Assembly (NCBI GenBank): GCA_903928835.1
Contig: CAIYSK010000362.1
Coordinates: 1-5,533, forward strand
DNA: 5,533 nt
Source of the DNA: an uncultured cyanobacterium
GTDB taxonomy: Bacteria > Cyanobacteriota > Cyanobacteriia > PCC-6307 > Cyanobiaceae
Direction of reading: 5' to 3'
Positions 5,531 to 5,533 of the stretch are shown piece by piece (positions within the stretch are counted from its first letter, which is position 1; each line of letters starts with the position of its first letter). Position numbers and translations under genes: made by a program. Below the pieces are notes generated by a model. That model saw nothing but the letters and a program-made list of their open reading frames with translations, made no database searches and was not told the DNA's origin.

Positions 5531-5533
5531 CAG

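Overview
The window looks like a G+C-rich picocyanobacterium of the Synechococcus/Cyanobium type. Evidence is the gene order pdhA | ftn2(zipN)-ffh-rpsP-phoH, the Ftn2/ZipN cell-division protein (a cyanobacterium/plastid family), a PdhA N-terminus of picocyanobacterial type, and long Ala/Glu and Met/Gly/Pro-rich tails on S16 and Ffh. These assignments come from recognising families by eye; no database search was run.

Layout, right to left on the minus strand: ftn2 (5121-2959), 44-nt gap, ffh (2914-1430), 51-nt gap, rpsP (1378-944), 11-nt gap, phoH (932 to beyond base 1, lacking only its last residues). The tight co-directional spacing suggests an operon joining Z-ring assembly (Ftn2), co-translational membrane targeting (Ffh), the small ribosomal subunit (S16) and an RNA-associated P-loop ATPase (PhoH). 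Coding density is very high. The only non-coding stretches are these short gaps and a 97-nt divergent intergenic region (5122-5218) between ftn2 and pdhA. No tRNA, rRNA, IS element or CRISPR array was seen.

The right end is abnormal. On the plus strand, 5219 to about 5380 encodes the first ~54 residues of pyruvate dehydrogenase E1 alpha (PdhA), then homology stops abruptly. From there to the window end, the minus strand encodes the first ~50 residues of an unrelated universal stress protein (UspA fold) that loses homology at the same point and runs on antisense through pdhA. Two 5' gene fragments facing each other and broken at one shared point are best explained by a chimeric assembly or amplification join, possibly to DNA of another organism (the UspA start resembles archaeal/methanogen-type proteins). 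A real rearrangement is less likely.

I see no convincing new biological system. The points worth a second look are the chimeric join, a three-part set of mutually exclusive hairpins at the ffh-rpsP boundary, low-complexity tails on S16 and Ffh, and a tryptophan-rich juxtamembrane patch and a 15-bp tandem repeat within ftn2.
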